A stretch of 11,282 nt of DNA, taken from contig CANRJE010000039.1 in the NCBI GenBank assembly GCA_947630865.1, positions 1-11,282 on the forward strand. The letters are read 5' to 3'. The notes beneath the pieces are model-generated. The model had not been told where the DNA came from. It saw nothing but the letters and a program-made list of their open reading frames with translations, and ran no database searches. The DNA is from an uncultured Bacilli bacterium (GTDB lineage Bacteria > Bacillota_I > Bacilli_A > RF39 > UBA660). A program made the position numbers and the translations under genes. Below are positions 1 to 7,371 of the stretch, piece after piece. Position 1 is the stretch's first letter. Every line of letters begins with the position of its first letter.

Positions 1-1504
1 CAGTATAAGTTGCTGTTTTAGTGTTATAATTTGTTGTATCCGTTGGAGTAAAGGTAACAGTTATTGTACTTTTTCCTTCACCTACTCCTTTTACTGATAC
101 TGAAGAATTTGTATTAGCTGCTATTTCATTTGTTATTCCTGGACTTACTGTCGCAATTCCAGTTGAACCAGATACATTACTAAATTTACCTTTAACACTT
201 GCCTTCTCATTAAAAGATAGTGTCTGACCACCATCTACTTTTCCAGTTGTTGCCGATAATGTTAATGTTGGATTTGCTTTCGCGATACTACAAATTATTG
301 TTTTACTTGTTGTATTATCAGTAAATCGATAATTATCTTTTGCTTTTGCTGTTACTGCATAACTTCCTGCATTTATTTTCTTGTTATCTGTAAATATTAA
401 TCCTTCTCCTGGTGTTTTAGTTAATTCTTGTTCATTTCCTGTATATACCACTCCTTGTTTACAATAACCTTCTGCTGTTGGTGCTGGAACTCTTTTATAT
501 AATTCATAATTTATTGTTTTTTCTGTTTTTAAACCAGCATTATTTTCTACTCTTACTATTAAGTTATATTTTTCTATTTCTTTTGTTTGATTTATATCAA
601 AACTTGTAGCAACTTTTACATTTTTATAATAAACTTTACTACTTCTTTTTTCTAATGAATATTCAACCGTTTTTATTCCACTTTCAGAATCATTTATATT
701 TTTTACTCGATTGGTAATATTTGCTGTTAATCCACTAGTTGCTTCTATTTCTATCTTATCATTTACTCCCCTATTTTCAATATCAAAAGTTGGAGCTGTT
801 TTATCTATTAAAACAGTTATTTCTTCTTTTGAACTTGTAACTCCATTAGAACCTGTTGCATATGCTTCATACTTGCCACTTTTATCTACTATTACACTAC
901 AACTTTTTACTCCACTCTTTTCCACCAATGAGCATTTCTTTTGATTACCACTTTCATCTTCTAAGATTGCTTCTTTCATATCGTTTAAAGTTTCAAATGT
1001 TATTTCTATATCTTCACTTGACCAAGTTTTTCCATTTAAATTATAAATCTCTCCTGAATTTCTTTTCTTGGCCCTCATATTTAAACGATAATTAGTTGTT
1101 CCATTACATGGAAGGCTATCTGTTTCATACTCTCCACAACTTAAACATACATAATAATTTGTTTTATCTAAACTATCCTTATATGCTCCTACATAACTTT
1201 TATTTAAATCACAAGTTTTTCCTCTTGAATCAACTATCTTTTGTCCTTCTTCTGTATAACCATTATCTACTAAATATTTTGCTGTTATTTCTTTTTGATC
1301 TCCAAAGACACTTGGTAAATCATTTGTATATGAATAATAATGAGTTCCTGCTGATAATAAAGATTGTTCTACCGCTTTATAATATGTAACATCTATTCCT
1401 TTATTGATATTTACATATGCTGTTATTGTTATTCCTAAAACTATTCCTAATATTATTATAACTGACAATAATTCTACTATTGTAAATCCCTTTTTTCTTT
1501 TCAC
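1..1504 (-). CDS. Giant modular type IV pilin-like protein, C-terminus off the left edge
   Basis: The 501 visible codons are open with no stop. After a five-residue leader the sequence reads KKG|FTIVELLSVIIILG, a class III prepilin signal: prepilin peptidase would cut after Gly6, leaving Phe1 and Glu5 on the mature protein, followed by a hydrophobic helix to about residue 30. Residues 30-140 form a pilin-like head with several Cys (TCDL, CLSC). Ig-like segments follow (about 140-340), then one MBG-type domain (about 345-407) and a bacterial Ig-like domain that continues past the edge. The gene is a tandem paralogue of the pilin at 2544-6023, nearly identical in the head. The start is GTG 1504-1502, chosen because AGGAAG lies 7 bases upstream and a promoter lies just before that. 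The upstream ATG at the -35 box is out of frame here. A role as a surface pilin or adhesin is inferred; the distal domain is not visible. Confidence 0.88.
   Translation of the reverse strand, partial: MKRKKGFTIVELLSVIIILGIVLGITITAYVNINKGIDVTYYKAVEQSLLSAGTHYYSYTNDLPSVFGDQKEITAKYLVDNGYTEEGQKIVDSRGKTCDLNKSYVGAYKDSLDKTNYYVCLSCGEYETDSLPCNGTTNYRLNMRAKKRNSGEIYNLNGKTWSSEDIEITFETLNDMKEAILEDESGNQKKCSLVEKSGVKSCSVIVDKSGKYEAYATGSNGVTSSKEEITVLIDKTAPTFDIENRGVNDKIEIEATSGLTANITNRVKNINDSESGIKTVEYSLEKRSSKVYYKNVKVATSFDINQTKEIEKYNLIVRVENNAGLKTEKTINYELYKRVPAPTAEGYCKQGVVYTGNEQELTKTPGEGLIFTDNKKINAGSYAVTAKAKDNYRFTDNTTSKTIICSIAKANPTLTLSATTGKVDGGQTLSFNEKASVKGKFSNVSGSTGIATVSPGITNEIAANTNSSVSVKGVGEGKSTITVTFTPTDTTNYNTKTATYT
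1137..1267. repeat. Direct repeat shared with the second pilin gene, copy 1
   Basis: Positions 1137-1202 (66 bases) and 1204-1267 (64 bases) are identical to 5656-5721 and 5723-5786, with one mismatch between the blocks and a constant offset of 4519. This is the most conserved part of the duplicated pilin head. Confidence 0.9.
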
Positions 1505-1511
1505 CCTTTCA

Positions 1512-1517
1512 CTTCCT
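1512..1517 (-). promoter_or_regulatory. Ribosome binding site fixing the GTG start of the left pilin
   Basis: AGGAAG on the minus strand with a 7-base spacer to GTG 1504-1502. The same site and spacing occur in the paralogue at 6031-6036, supporting a five-residue prepilin leader in both. Confidence 0.75.
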
Positions 1518-1541
1518 ATCTTTATTATCTTTAATACCTTT

Positions 1542-1570
1542 ATTATATATTATTTTTTCTAATTTAACAA
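1542..1570 (-). promoter_or_regulatory. Sigma-A type promoter of the left pilin gene
   Basis: Minus strand: -35 TTGTTA (1565-1570), a 17-base spacer, then -10 TATAAT (1542-1547). The element is almost identical to the promoter of the second pilin (6051-6079), but here about 10 extra bases lie between the -10 box and the ribosome binding site. The predicted 5' leader is only about 30 bases. Confidence 0.8.
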
Positions 1571-1627
1571 TCATAAAAAAAGAAAGAACTTTTATGTATT
1601 CCACTTTACAAAAAAAATTGTAGAATC

Positions 1628-1658
1628 TAAAAACACTTAAAAGCAAACTTTTAAGTGT
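1628..1658 (-). terminator. Intrinsic terminator of the pilin/small-protein operon
   Basis: A perfect 11-base-pair stem (1633-1643 with 1648-1658, loop CAAA) is followed on the minus strand by a run of Ts. It lies 20 bases after the stop of the 1678-2106 gene and separates that operon from the promoter of the left pilin. Confidence 0.8.
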
Positions 1659-1677
1659 AATTTTAACTATTTCATAA

Positions 1678-2106
1678 TCATTCTTGATTTAATAGAAAAG
1701 CATCACATGATATCAAAATTTTATAATCATCAAAACCATTACTAAAATCAATAATTGTTTCATCTAAATTACAATTATATTCTGATTTTTCAATAGCACT
1801 TATATCTATTTTAAATTTCTTTTTTAATTCATTAAGCGTTAAACTATCTTTATTATTTTCTTTTAAAAACTCTTCTAAATTAGGAATCTCTTTGATATAA
1901 TTTTCAATTTGAGAAATTACTTTTTTTTGAGCTTCCAATCTATCAAGACCTAATAAATCCTCTTTATTTTCTGTTTCTTCTTTATTTTTATCAAACGACT
2001 TTTTATCTTTTTCCTTATTAAGGATAACACCAGTTATTACCAAAATTATTCCTAAAATAAATATACTAAGAAGAATTATTTGTTTCGATTTTTTTATATT
2101 TTTCAT
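1678..2106 (-). CDS. Small single-pass membrane protein, CDAFLL family, second copy
   Basis: 142 residues; I do not recognise a named family. A basic N-terminus (MKNIKKSKQ) precedes one hydrophobic helix (about residues 10-28). A Lys/Glu-rich linker and an extracytoplasmic domain of about 90 residues follow. The domain carries GLDRLEAQ, LTLNELKKKFKID, a Cys in YNCNL and a terminal CDAFLL, so two Cys could pair. The upstream gene at 2119-2535 encodes a clear paralogue with the same motifs in the same order. AAAGG lies 7 bases before the ATG, and the gap to the upstream stop is 12 bases, so the two are co-transcribed and probably translationally coupled. The stop is TGA, placed where the paralogue ends, which argues against TGA as Trp. 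I infer that the protein assists or joins the pilin structure encoded upstream; no catalytic motif is visible. Confidence 0.85.
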   Translation of the reverse strand: MKNIKKSKQIILLSIFILGIILVITGVILNKEKDKKSFDKNKEETENKEDLLGLDRLEAQKKVISQIENYIKEIPNLEEFLKENNKDSLTLNELKKKFKIDISAIEKSEYNCNLDETIIDFSNGFDDYKILISCDAFLLNQE

Positions 2107-2118
2107 ATAAAAACCTTT

Positions 2119-2535
2119 CTAATCAAGAAGAAAAGCATCACATGCTAAGAGAATAACTTGATTATCATAAGAACCATTGAAATTTATTAGAGTATCTTCA
2201 AGAGAACAACCATATTTTGAATTTTCAAAAGATGTTGTATCTACTTTAAACTCTTCTTTTATTGTTTTTAAAGTAATATTTTCAATTGAATTTTTTTCTA
2301 CATATTCTTTTATTTTTGGAGTTTCTTCTAAATACTTTTTTATAATCGATGTTAAAGATGTTTGGGCATTCATTCTATCAAGTCCTTTTATTGATGATAA
2401 GGTATCTTCTTTTACTTCCTCTTTTTTAGAATTTGTTAATGAAAAGATAATTACTGGAATCAAAATAATCAAACATATTATTAAACAACTTTCAATAGAA
2501 AAATATTTTCTTTTTTTACTTATTTTTTTATTCAT
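2119..2535 (-). CDS. Small single-pass membrane protein, CDAFLL family, first copy
   Basis: 138 residues, unrecognised. After MNKKISKKRK comes a hydrophobic helix (about residues 12-32) beginning YFSIESCLI, which resembles a degenerate prepilin start with a Glu but no Gly before it. The extracytoplasmic part holds GLDRMNAQ, ITLKTIKEEFKVD, YGCSL and a terminal CDAFLLD, matching the next gene. The spacing of SL-x6-Y, the ITLK block and the two Cys also resembles the head of the large pilins. I chose ATG 2535-2533 because AGAGG sits 5 bases upstream; the GTG two codons earlier directly abuts that site and has no spacer. The gene begins 8 bases after the pilin stop, so it is almost certainly translated from the pilin mRNA. 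Minor pilin, assembly factor or stabilising partner are all possible. Confidence 0.85.
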   Translation of the reverse strand: MNKKISKKRKYFSIESCLIICLIILIPVIIFSLTNSKKEEVKEDTLSSIKGLDRMNAQTSLTSIIKKYLEETPKIKEYVEKNSIENITLKTIKEEFKVDTTSFENSKYGCSLEDTLINFNGSYDNQVILLACDAFLLD

Positions 2536-2543
2536 ACTCACCT

Positions 2544-5500
2544 CTAATTAGTACAACTACCCCAACCGATTGTATATGGATCATCATAAGTTCCAGAACC
2601 ACCACAGAATAAAACCTTTTCATTTAAGTTAAAATTAATTCTAAATTTGTTATTAACAGGATACCATGCACTTATACCACAATTTGGATATTGATCACTA
2701 TTACCACATAATCTACCTATACTATCAACTACATAGGCATGAGCAGTATTCCATCTATGATATGTCCATTCCGGTCCAGAATATAACCATGTATCAGCTA
2801 TAATAGAAGAACCATTAGCAAAAGTTAACCCATTATTACCAGTTGCTAACATCAAATCAGAAACCGAAGTAACTACTAAAACAGAATAAAATTGTCTAGC
2901 CCATGCAAAAACTTCGATATTTAACAATTGATCTGCATTTTTATTATATAGTACTTTTGAATTTGTAAGACCATGCATAGTAGTAGTTATTAAATTATAC
3001 CAAGTTAACGAATCTTTAAAATTCCCTGCATATAAAGATTTTAATCCTTCAACAGTATTATGAATTTTAGCTAAATCATAATATTTCGCTTCTGAACCAT
3101 CCCATACACCAGAATATTTATCTGTATTTATAACTCTAACTTGATGATTAGTTCCAAAAATACCTATAATACGATGATTTTTTGTTGAACAATCACTTGA
3201 TCCAAAACAAATATAATTGTTAGGCTGATTTGCTTTAGTTCCAATATATCTTATATTTTGATTTGCAGTATCACCATATACACCTGAAGACCACAATTTT
3301 AATTCTTCTTGTTTTTCATAGAAACAACTTCCCATAGGATCTCCATAAGTACAATAATCACAAGTAGCTCCAAAACAAGTCTTATCATAATAATAATTAA
3401 TTACATTTTTGGTTTCATCTTCTGATAAAGTAATTGTTTGAGCTGATGGAGATATGAAATTAAGATACTCTAATACTTCTCCTGTTATTCTTGCTCCAAT
3501 ATTAGCCTTACCAGTAACAGTTTTAGCCAAAGTATAATTAACACCATCGTTATTCATTTGATAATGTTTAATTTTATATCCTACCGTTGTAACAGTTGCT
3601 GTATAATTTTTTGATACTGTATTGTAATTTGTTGAATTTGTAGGAACAAATCTAATAGTTATGGTACTACTACCTGTTTTTTTACCAGTTATAGTAACAC
3701 TTTCTGAAAGTCCTGTTTTTTTGGTTGGACTAATAGATACATTAGTATTTGATGTTGTATTTGTAAAAGTTCCAGAAACACTCGCTGTTGCTGTAAATCT
3801 CCGAGATGTTGATATTCCAACTTTTCCACTTGATTCGCTTAATGTTAAAGTAGGAGTTGCTTTTTGAATTGTATAAACCTTTTGTGCTCCAGTTAAAGTA
3901 TAATTATTTTTGTTAGCTCGTCCTCCACTTACACTTGCTATACTTGCCGTTGATGTGTAACTTCCTGCATTTATATTCGTTGTTCTTGTTATATTTAATA
4001 TTTCTCCACTTACTCCACTACTTGCTGTTGCTGTTGGTCCTTGTCCTTGTCCATTATATTTAAATGATGAGATTGTTCCCCATGTTACACTTACACTTTT
4101 CTTTTCAATCGTATATTCTTTTGTTGTTCCTGTTAAATTATAATTATTTTTATTTGCTCGTCCACCGCTTACACTTGCTATACTTGCTGTTGATGTGTAA
4201 CTTCCAGCATCTATATTCGTTGTCCTTGTTATATTTAACGTTTCTCCACTTACTCCACTACTTGCTGTTGCAGTTGGTGCTTGTCCTTGTCCATTATACG
4301 TTAACGTTGTTGAACTCCAAGTTACACTTATATTTCTTTTTCCAATTGTATAATTTTTTGTTGTTCCTGTTAAATTATAATTATTTTTATTTGCTCTTCC
4401 TCCACTTACACTTGCTATACTTGCTGTTGATGTGTAACTTCCAGCATCTATATTCGTTGTCCTAATTATATTTAATGCTTCTCCACTTACTCCACTACTT
4501 GCTGTTGCAGTTGGTGCTTGTCCTTGTCCATTGTAAGTAAATGATGTTGTTCCTCCCCATATCGTATTAATATCTTTTTTCTTAATATTACATGATAAAG
4601 TCTTGCTTGTTGAATTATCATTATAAGTATGATTACTATCAGTATTTACTGTTACCGTATAAGTTCCAGCATTTGTTCCTGCATTATTTTCATAACTTAT
4701 GCTTTCTCCTCCACTTGCTAGTGTTTGACTTTGTCCATTATATGTTATATTATTGCAACTTCCCGTTGTTGCAGTTTTAGCTTTTGCTATTGAACATGTA
4801 AATGTTCTTTCTCCTTCTGTCTCATCACTATAACGATAATTTTCTTTTAGTCTTGCTGTTACTATATAATTTCCTGCATTTGTTTGCTTATTATTACTAA
4901 ATAATAATCCTTCTTCTTCTTCTTTTGTAATTATTTGTTCTTTTCCATTATAAACTATATTATTTAAACAATATTCTTCTGATGTTGGAATAACTACTTT
5001 TTTATAAATTGTATATGGTACTCTCTTTTCTGTTATTAATCCTGCATTATTATACACTCTTACTTGTAAGTAATATTTTCCTAATTCTAATGTCTTATCA
5101 ATATCAAAATTAAATATTTTAGTTGGATTACTTCCACCATTTGCTTCTACATTTTTATAATAACTTTTTGCACTTTGTTTCTCTAAGGAATACTCTATCG
5201 TTTTTATTCCACTCTCATTATCTTTTATATTTTTTACTTTATTTTTTACCGTTGATGTTAAACCTGACTGTACTAAAATTTCAATATTACCAGTATTTTC
5301 TATATCATATAGTGGTGGTGTTTTATCTATTAACACTTTTATATCTTCTTTTTTACTTTCTATTTCTTTACTTCTTGCATATACTTGGTATTCTCCGCTT
5401 TCTGTTACTACAACACTACAACTTTTTACTCCATTTTTTTCTTCTAACGTACATTTCTTTTCTTCTCCTGTTGCCTTTTCAACAACTACTTCTTCCATAT

Positions 5501-6023
5501 CATTCAATGTTTCAAATGTTATTTCTATATCTTCTCCTGACCAAGTTTTTCCATTTAAATTATAAACCTCTCCCGAGTTTTTCTTTTTAGCTCTAATATT
5601 TAACCGATAATTAACTGTTCCTGAGCATGGAAGTGTATCTGACTCGTATTCTCCGCAACTTAAACATACATAATAATTTGTTTTATCTAAACTATCCTTA
5701 TATGCTCCTACATAACTTTTACTTAAATCACAAGTTTTTCCTCTTGAATCAACTATCTTTTGTCCTTCTTCTGTATAACCATTATCAAACAAGTACTTTG
5801 CTGTTATTTCTTTTTGATCTCCAAAAACACTTGGTAAATCATCTGTATATGAATAATAGTTTGTACCTGCTGTTAATAAAGATTGTTCTATAGTTTTATA
5901 ATATGTAACATCTACTCCTCTATTTATATTTATATATGCTGTTATTGTTATTCCTAAAACTATTCCTAATATTACTATAACCGACAATAATTCTACTATT
6001 GTAAATCCTTTTTTTCTTTTCAC
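2544..6023 (-). CDS. Giant modular type IV pilin-like protein with MBG stalk and Cys-rich C-terminal domain
   Basis: 1159 residues, several times the usual pilin length. Residues 1-30 are a class III prepilin signal and helix (VKRKKG|FTIVELL, Glu5 present). Residues 30-140 are a Cys-containing head. Ig-like segments span about 140-345, including DKTPP near 232. Five MBG-type domains follow (about 345-722), the last three being near-identical 79-80 residue repeats. Next come a bacterial Ig-like domain (722-813) and a MucBP-like domain (813-881, starting GYKIKHYQ and ending INYYYD). The C-terminal domain (882-1159) has ten Cys, CFGATCDYC and a final SGTYDDPYTIGWGSC. There is no LPXTG motif. The start is GTG 6023-6021; the in-frame ATG at 6083 lies inside the promoter. 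First gene of an operon with two small membrane proteins. A stalked surface adhesin on a pilus or pseudopilus is inferred. Confidence 0.9.
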   Translation of the reverse strand: MKRKKGFTIVELLSVIVILGIVLGITITAYININRGVDVTYYKTIEQSLLTAGTNYYSYTDDLPSVFGDQKEITAKYLFDNGYTEEGQKIVDSRGKTCDLSKSYVGAYKDSLDKTNYYVCLSCGEYESDTLPCSGTVNYRLNIRAKKKNSGEVYNLNGKTWSGEDIEITFETLNDMEEVVVEKATGEEKKCTLEEKNGVKSCSVVVTESGEYQVYARSKEIESKKEDIKVLIDKTPPLYDIENTGNIEILVQSGLTSTVKNKVKNIKDNESGIKTIEYSLEKQSAKSYYKNVEANGGSNPTKIFNFDIDKTLELGKYYLQVRVYNNAGLITEKRVPYTIYKKVVIPTSEEYCLNNIVYNGKEQIITKEEEEGLLFSNNKQTNAGNYIVTARLKENYRYSDETEGERTFTCSIAKAKTATTGSCNNITYNGQSQTLASGGESISYENNAGTNAGTYTVTVNTDSNHTYNDNSTSKTLSCNIKKKDINTIWGGTTSFTYNGQGQAPTATASSGVSGEALNIIRTTNIDAGSYTSTASIASVSGGRANKNNYNLTGTTKNYTIGKRNISVTWSSTTLTYNGQGQAPTATASSGVSGETLNITRTTNIDAGSYTSTASIASVSGGRANKNNYNLTGTTKEYTIEKKSVSVTWGTISSFKYNGQGQGPTATASSGVSGEILNITRTTNINAGSYTSTASIASVSGGRANKNNYTLTGAQKVYTIQKATPTLTLSESSGKVGISTSRRFTATASVSGTFTNTTSNTNVSISPTKKTGLSESVTITGKKTGSSTITIRFVPTNSTNYNTVSKNYTATVTTVGYKIKHYQMNNDGVNYTLAKTVTGKANIGARITGEVLEYLNFISPSAQTITLSEDETKNVINYYYDKTCFGATCDYCTYGDPMGSCFYEKQEELKLWSSGVYGDTANQNIRYIGTKANQPNNYICFGSSDCSTKNHRIIGIFGTNHQVRVINTDKYSGVWDGSEAKYYDLAKIHNTVEGLKSLYAGNFKDSLTWYNLITTTMHGLTNSKVLYNKNADQLLNIEVFAWARQFYSVLVVTSVSDLMLATGNNGLTFANGSSIIADTWLYSGPEWTYHRWNTAHAYVVDSIGRLCGNSDQYPNCGISAWYPVNNKFRINFNLNEKVLFCGGSGTYDDPYTIGWGSCTN
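3862..4571 (-). repeat. Three tandem MBG-domain repeats, period 237-240 bases
   Basis: Three successive units encode the same 79-80 residue domain, with YNGQGQ, TATASSGVSGE, AGSYTSTASIASVSGGRANK and a closing YTI. The Trp codon that marks each unit falls at 4557-4559, 4317-4319 and 4080-4082. The first two units share an uninterrupted identical block of 59 bases (4405-4463 and 4168-4226), which suggests recent duplication. All units stay in frame. Confidence 0.92.
5656..5786. repeat. Direct repeat shared with the left pilin gene, copy 2
   Basis: Partner of 1137-1267. The same-orientation copies flank the operon with the two small genes, so recombination between them would delete about 4.5 kb and leave one hybrid pilin gene. 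Confidence 0.9.
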
Positions 6024-6030
6024 TTTTTCA

Positions 6031-6036
6031 CTTCCT
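6031..6036 (-). promoter_or_regulatory. Ribosome binding site fixing the GTG start of the large pilin
   Basis: AGGAAG on the minus strand, 7 bases before GTG 6023-6021. The site follows the -10 box by about 14 bases, so it lies close to the mRNA 5' end. Confidence 0.75.
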
Positions 6037-6050
6037 ACCCTATTATCTTT

Positions 6051-6079
6051 ATTATATATTATTTTTTTTAATTTAACAA
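6051..6079 (-). promoter_or_regulatory. Sigma-A type promoter of the large pilin operon
   Basis: Minus strand: -35 TTGTTA (6074-6079), 17-base spacer, perfect -10 TATAAT (6051-6056). Transcription should begin near 6044, giving a leader of about 20 bases. The -35 box begins 5 bases past the T-run of the tyrS terminator. Confidence 0.82.
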
Positions 6080-6084
6080 TCATT

Positions 6085-6120
6085 TAAAAAAATATATCTA
6101 AATTAACTAGATATATTTTT
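6085..6120 (-). terminator. Intrinsic terminator of tyrS
   Basis: A 13-base-pair AU-rich stem (6088-6100 with 6108-6120, 7-base loop) is followed on the minus strand by a T-run from 6092 to 6085. It begins 4 bases after the tyrS stop codon. Its stem has only one G-C pair, but the T-run is strong. Confidence 0.78.
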
Positions 6121-6124
6121 GCAA

Positions 6125-7351
6125 TTAAACATGTTTTATAACATAATATTTCTTTTTACCTTTTCTTATAATTGTATATTTATTAAATAAGGCATTTTCT
6201 TTTTTTACAACAAATTCTAAATCATTAACCTTATCTCCATTTATAGAAATTGAATTATTACTAATAAATTCTCTTGCTTCTCTTTTACTATTAACAATTG
6301 ACGCATCAACTAACAAGTTAACTAAATCTTTATCGATATCTAAATCATAACTTTCCATAGCTTTAGATGCATCTTTTAATTCATCGATAGTTAATTCTTT
6401 AATGTTTCCTTTAAATAAAGATTCGCTTATATGAACAGCTTTTTCATATTCTTCATGCCCATGTAAGAAAGTAATAACTTCTTCAGCTAATTTTTTATGA
6501 GCAAGTCTTAAATGTGGTTCAGAGTCATTTACTTCAGCATATTTTTCAATTTCTTCTTTAGGTAAAAAAGTATAAATTTTTAAATAATCGATAACCATGC
6601 TATCTTCAACATTAACTAAAAATTGATATAATTCATAAGATGATGTTTTTTCCTTATCAAGCCATAAAGCATTACCTTCACTTTTACCAAATTTAACTCC
6701 ATTACTATCTGTAACAAGTGGCATTGTAAAAGCATAAACTGTATCCCCAGTTGCTTTTTTAATTAAATCAACTCCAGCTGTAATATTTCCCCATTGATCA
6801 CTTCCAGCAACTTGCAAATCACAACCTCTTGTTTTGTGTAAATGTAAAAAATCTAAAGCTTGTAAAATCATATAAGAAAATTCTGTATAAGAAATTCCAT
6901 TTTCAAGTCTTCTTCTGATAATATCTTTATCTAACATATAATTGATTGTAAAATATTTACCATAATCTCTTAAAAAATCAATCATGTTAATATCATTATA
7001 CCAATCTAAATTATTAACTACTTCAAAACCAAATAATTTTTCAGCTTGAGCTTTTAATCCTTCATAATTTTTTTGAATCTCTTCTTTAGTCTTCATGTCT
7101 CTTTCACTTGTTGCCTTAGGGTCACCTATTAATCCTGTTCCTCCACCTACCAATAAAATAGGATGATGTCCTGCATCTTTTAATCTTTTAGGTAATAAAA
7201 AGCTTGATAAATGTCCTAAATGCATACTATCTGCTGTTGGATCAGTTCCAATATAAAAAGTCAATCCTCCCTTATTTAATTTTTCTTCAAGTTCTGGACT
7301 AGTAATATCTTTAATTAAACCTCTCCATTTTAAATCTTCATATAAAGTCAT
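6125..7351 (-). CDS. tyrS: Tyrosyl-tRNA synthetase
   Basis: 408 residues, close to the usual 410-425 of bacterial TyrRS. The cytosolic class I enzyme charges tRNA-Tyr with tyrosine using ATP. The Rossmann catalytic domain opens with FYIGTDPTADSMHLGH, in which H44-L-G-H47 is the HIGH motif. The second signature is K220-F-G-K-S224 (KMSKS type). The tyrosine pocket region is recognisable in SDQWGNITAG. Residues from about 343 form an S4-like RNA-binding domain (DLVNLLVDASIVNSKREARE). ATG 7351-7349 is the start, with AGGAGG 7 bases upstream; the in-frame ATG at 7438 lies inside the T-box leader and would add 29 residues with no homology. It is transcribed alone from its own promoter through a tyrosine T-box and ends at its own terminator, so it looks like an ordinary housekeeping gene within a surface-protein region. 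Confidence 0.97.
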   Translation of the reverse strand: MTLYEDLKWRGLIKDITSPELEEKLNKGGLTFYIGTDPTADSMHLGHLSSFLLPKRLKDAGHHPILLVGGGTGLIGDPKATSERDMKTKEEIQKNYEGLKAQAEKLFGFEVVNNLDWYNDINMIDFLRDYGKYFTINYMLDKDIIRRRLENGISYTEFSYMILQALDFLHLHKTRGCDLQVAGSDQWGNITAGVDLIKKATGDTVYAFTMPLVTDSNGVKFGKSEGNALWLDKEKTSSYELYQFLVNVEDSMVIDYLKIYTFLPKEEIEKYAEVNDSEPHLRLAHKKLAEEVITFLHGHEEYEKAVHISESLFKGNIKELTIDELKDASKAMESYDLDIDKDLVNLLVDASIVNSKREAREFISNNSISINGDKVNDLEFVVKKENALFNKYTIIRKGKKKYYVIKHV

Positions 7352-7371
7352 TTTATCTCCTCCTAAAATAA

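Noticed and set aside
711..1389. Plus-strand open frames opposite the left pilin gene (711-944, 856-1095, 1096-1389), and similar frames opposite the large pilin.
   Set aside because: They are Leu/Phe/Tyr-rich antisense shadows of the duplicated pilin coding sequence, lack ribosome binding sites and recur only because the opposite strand is conserved.
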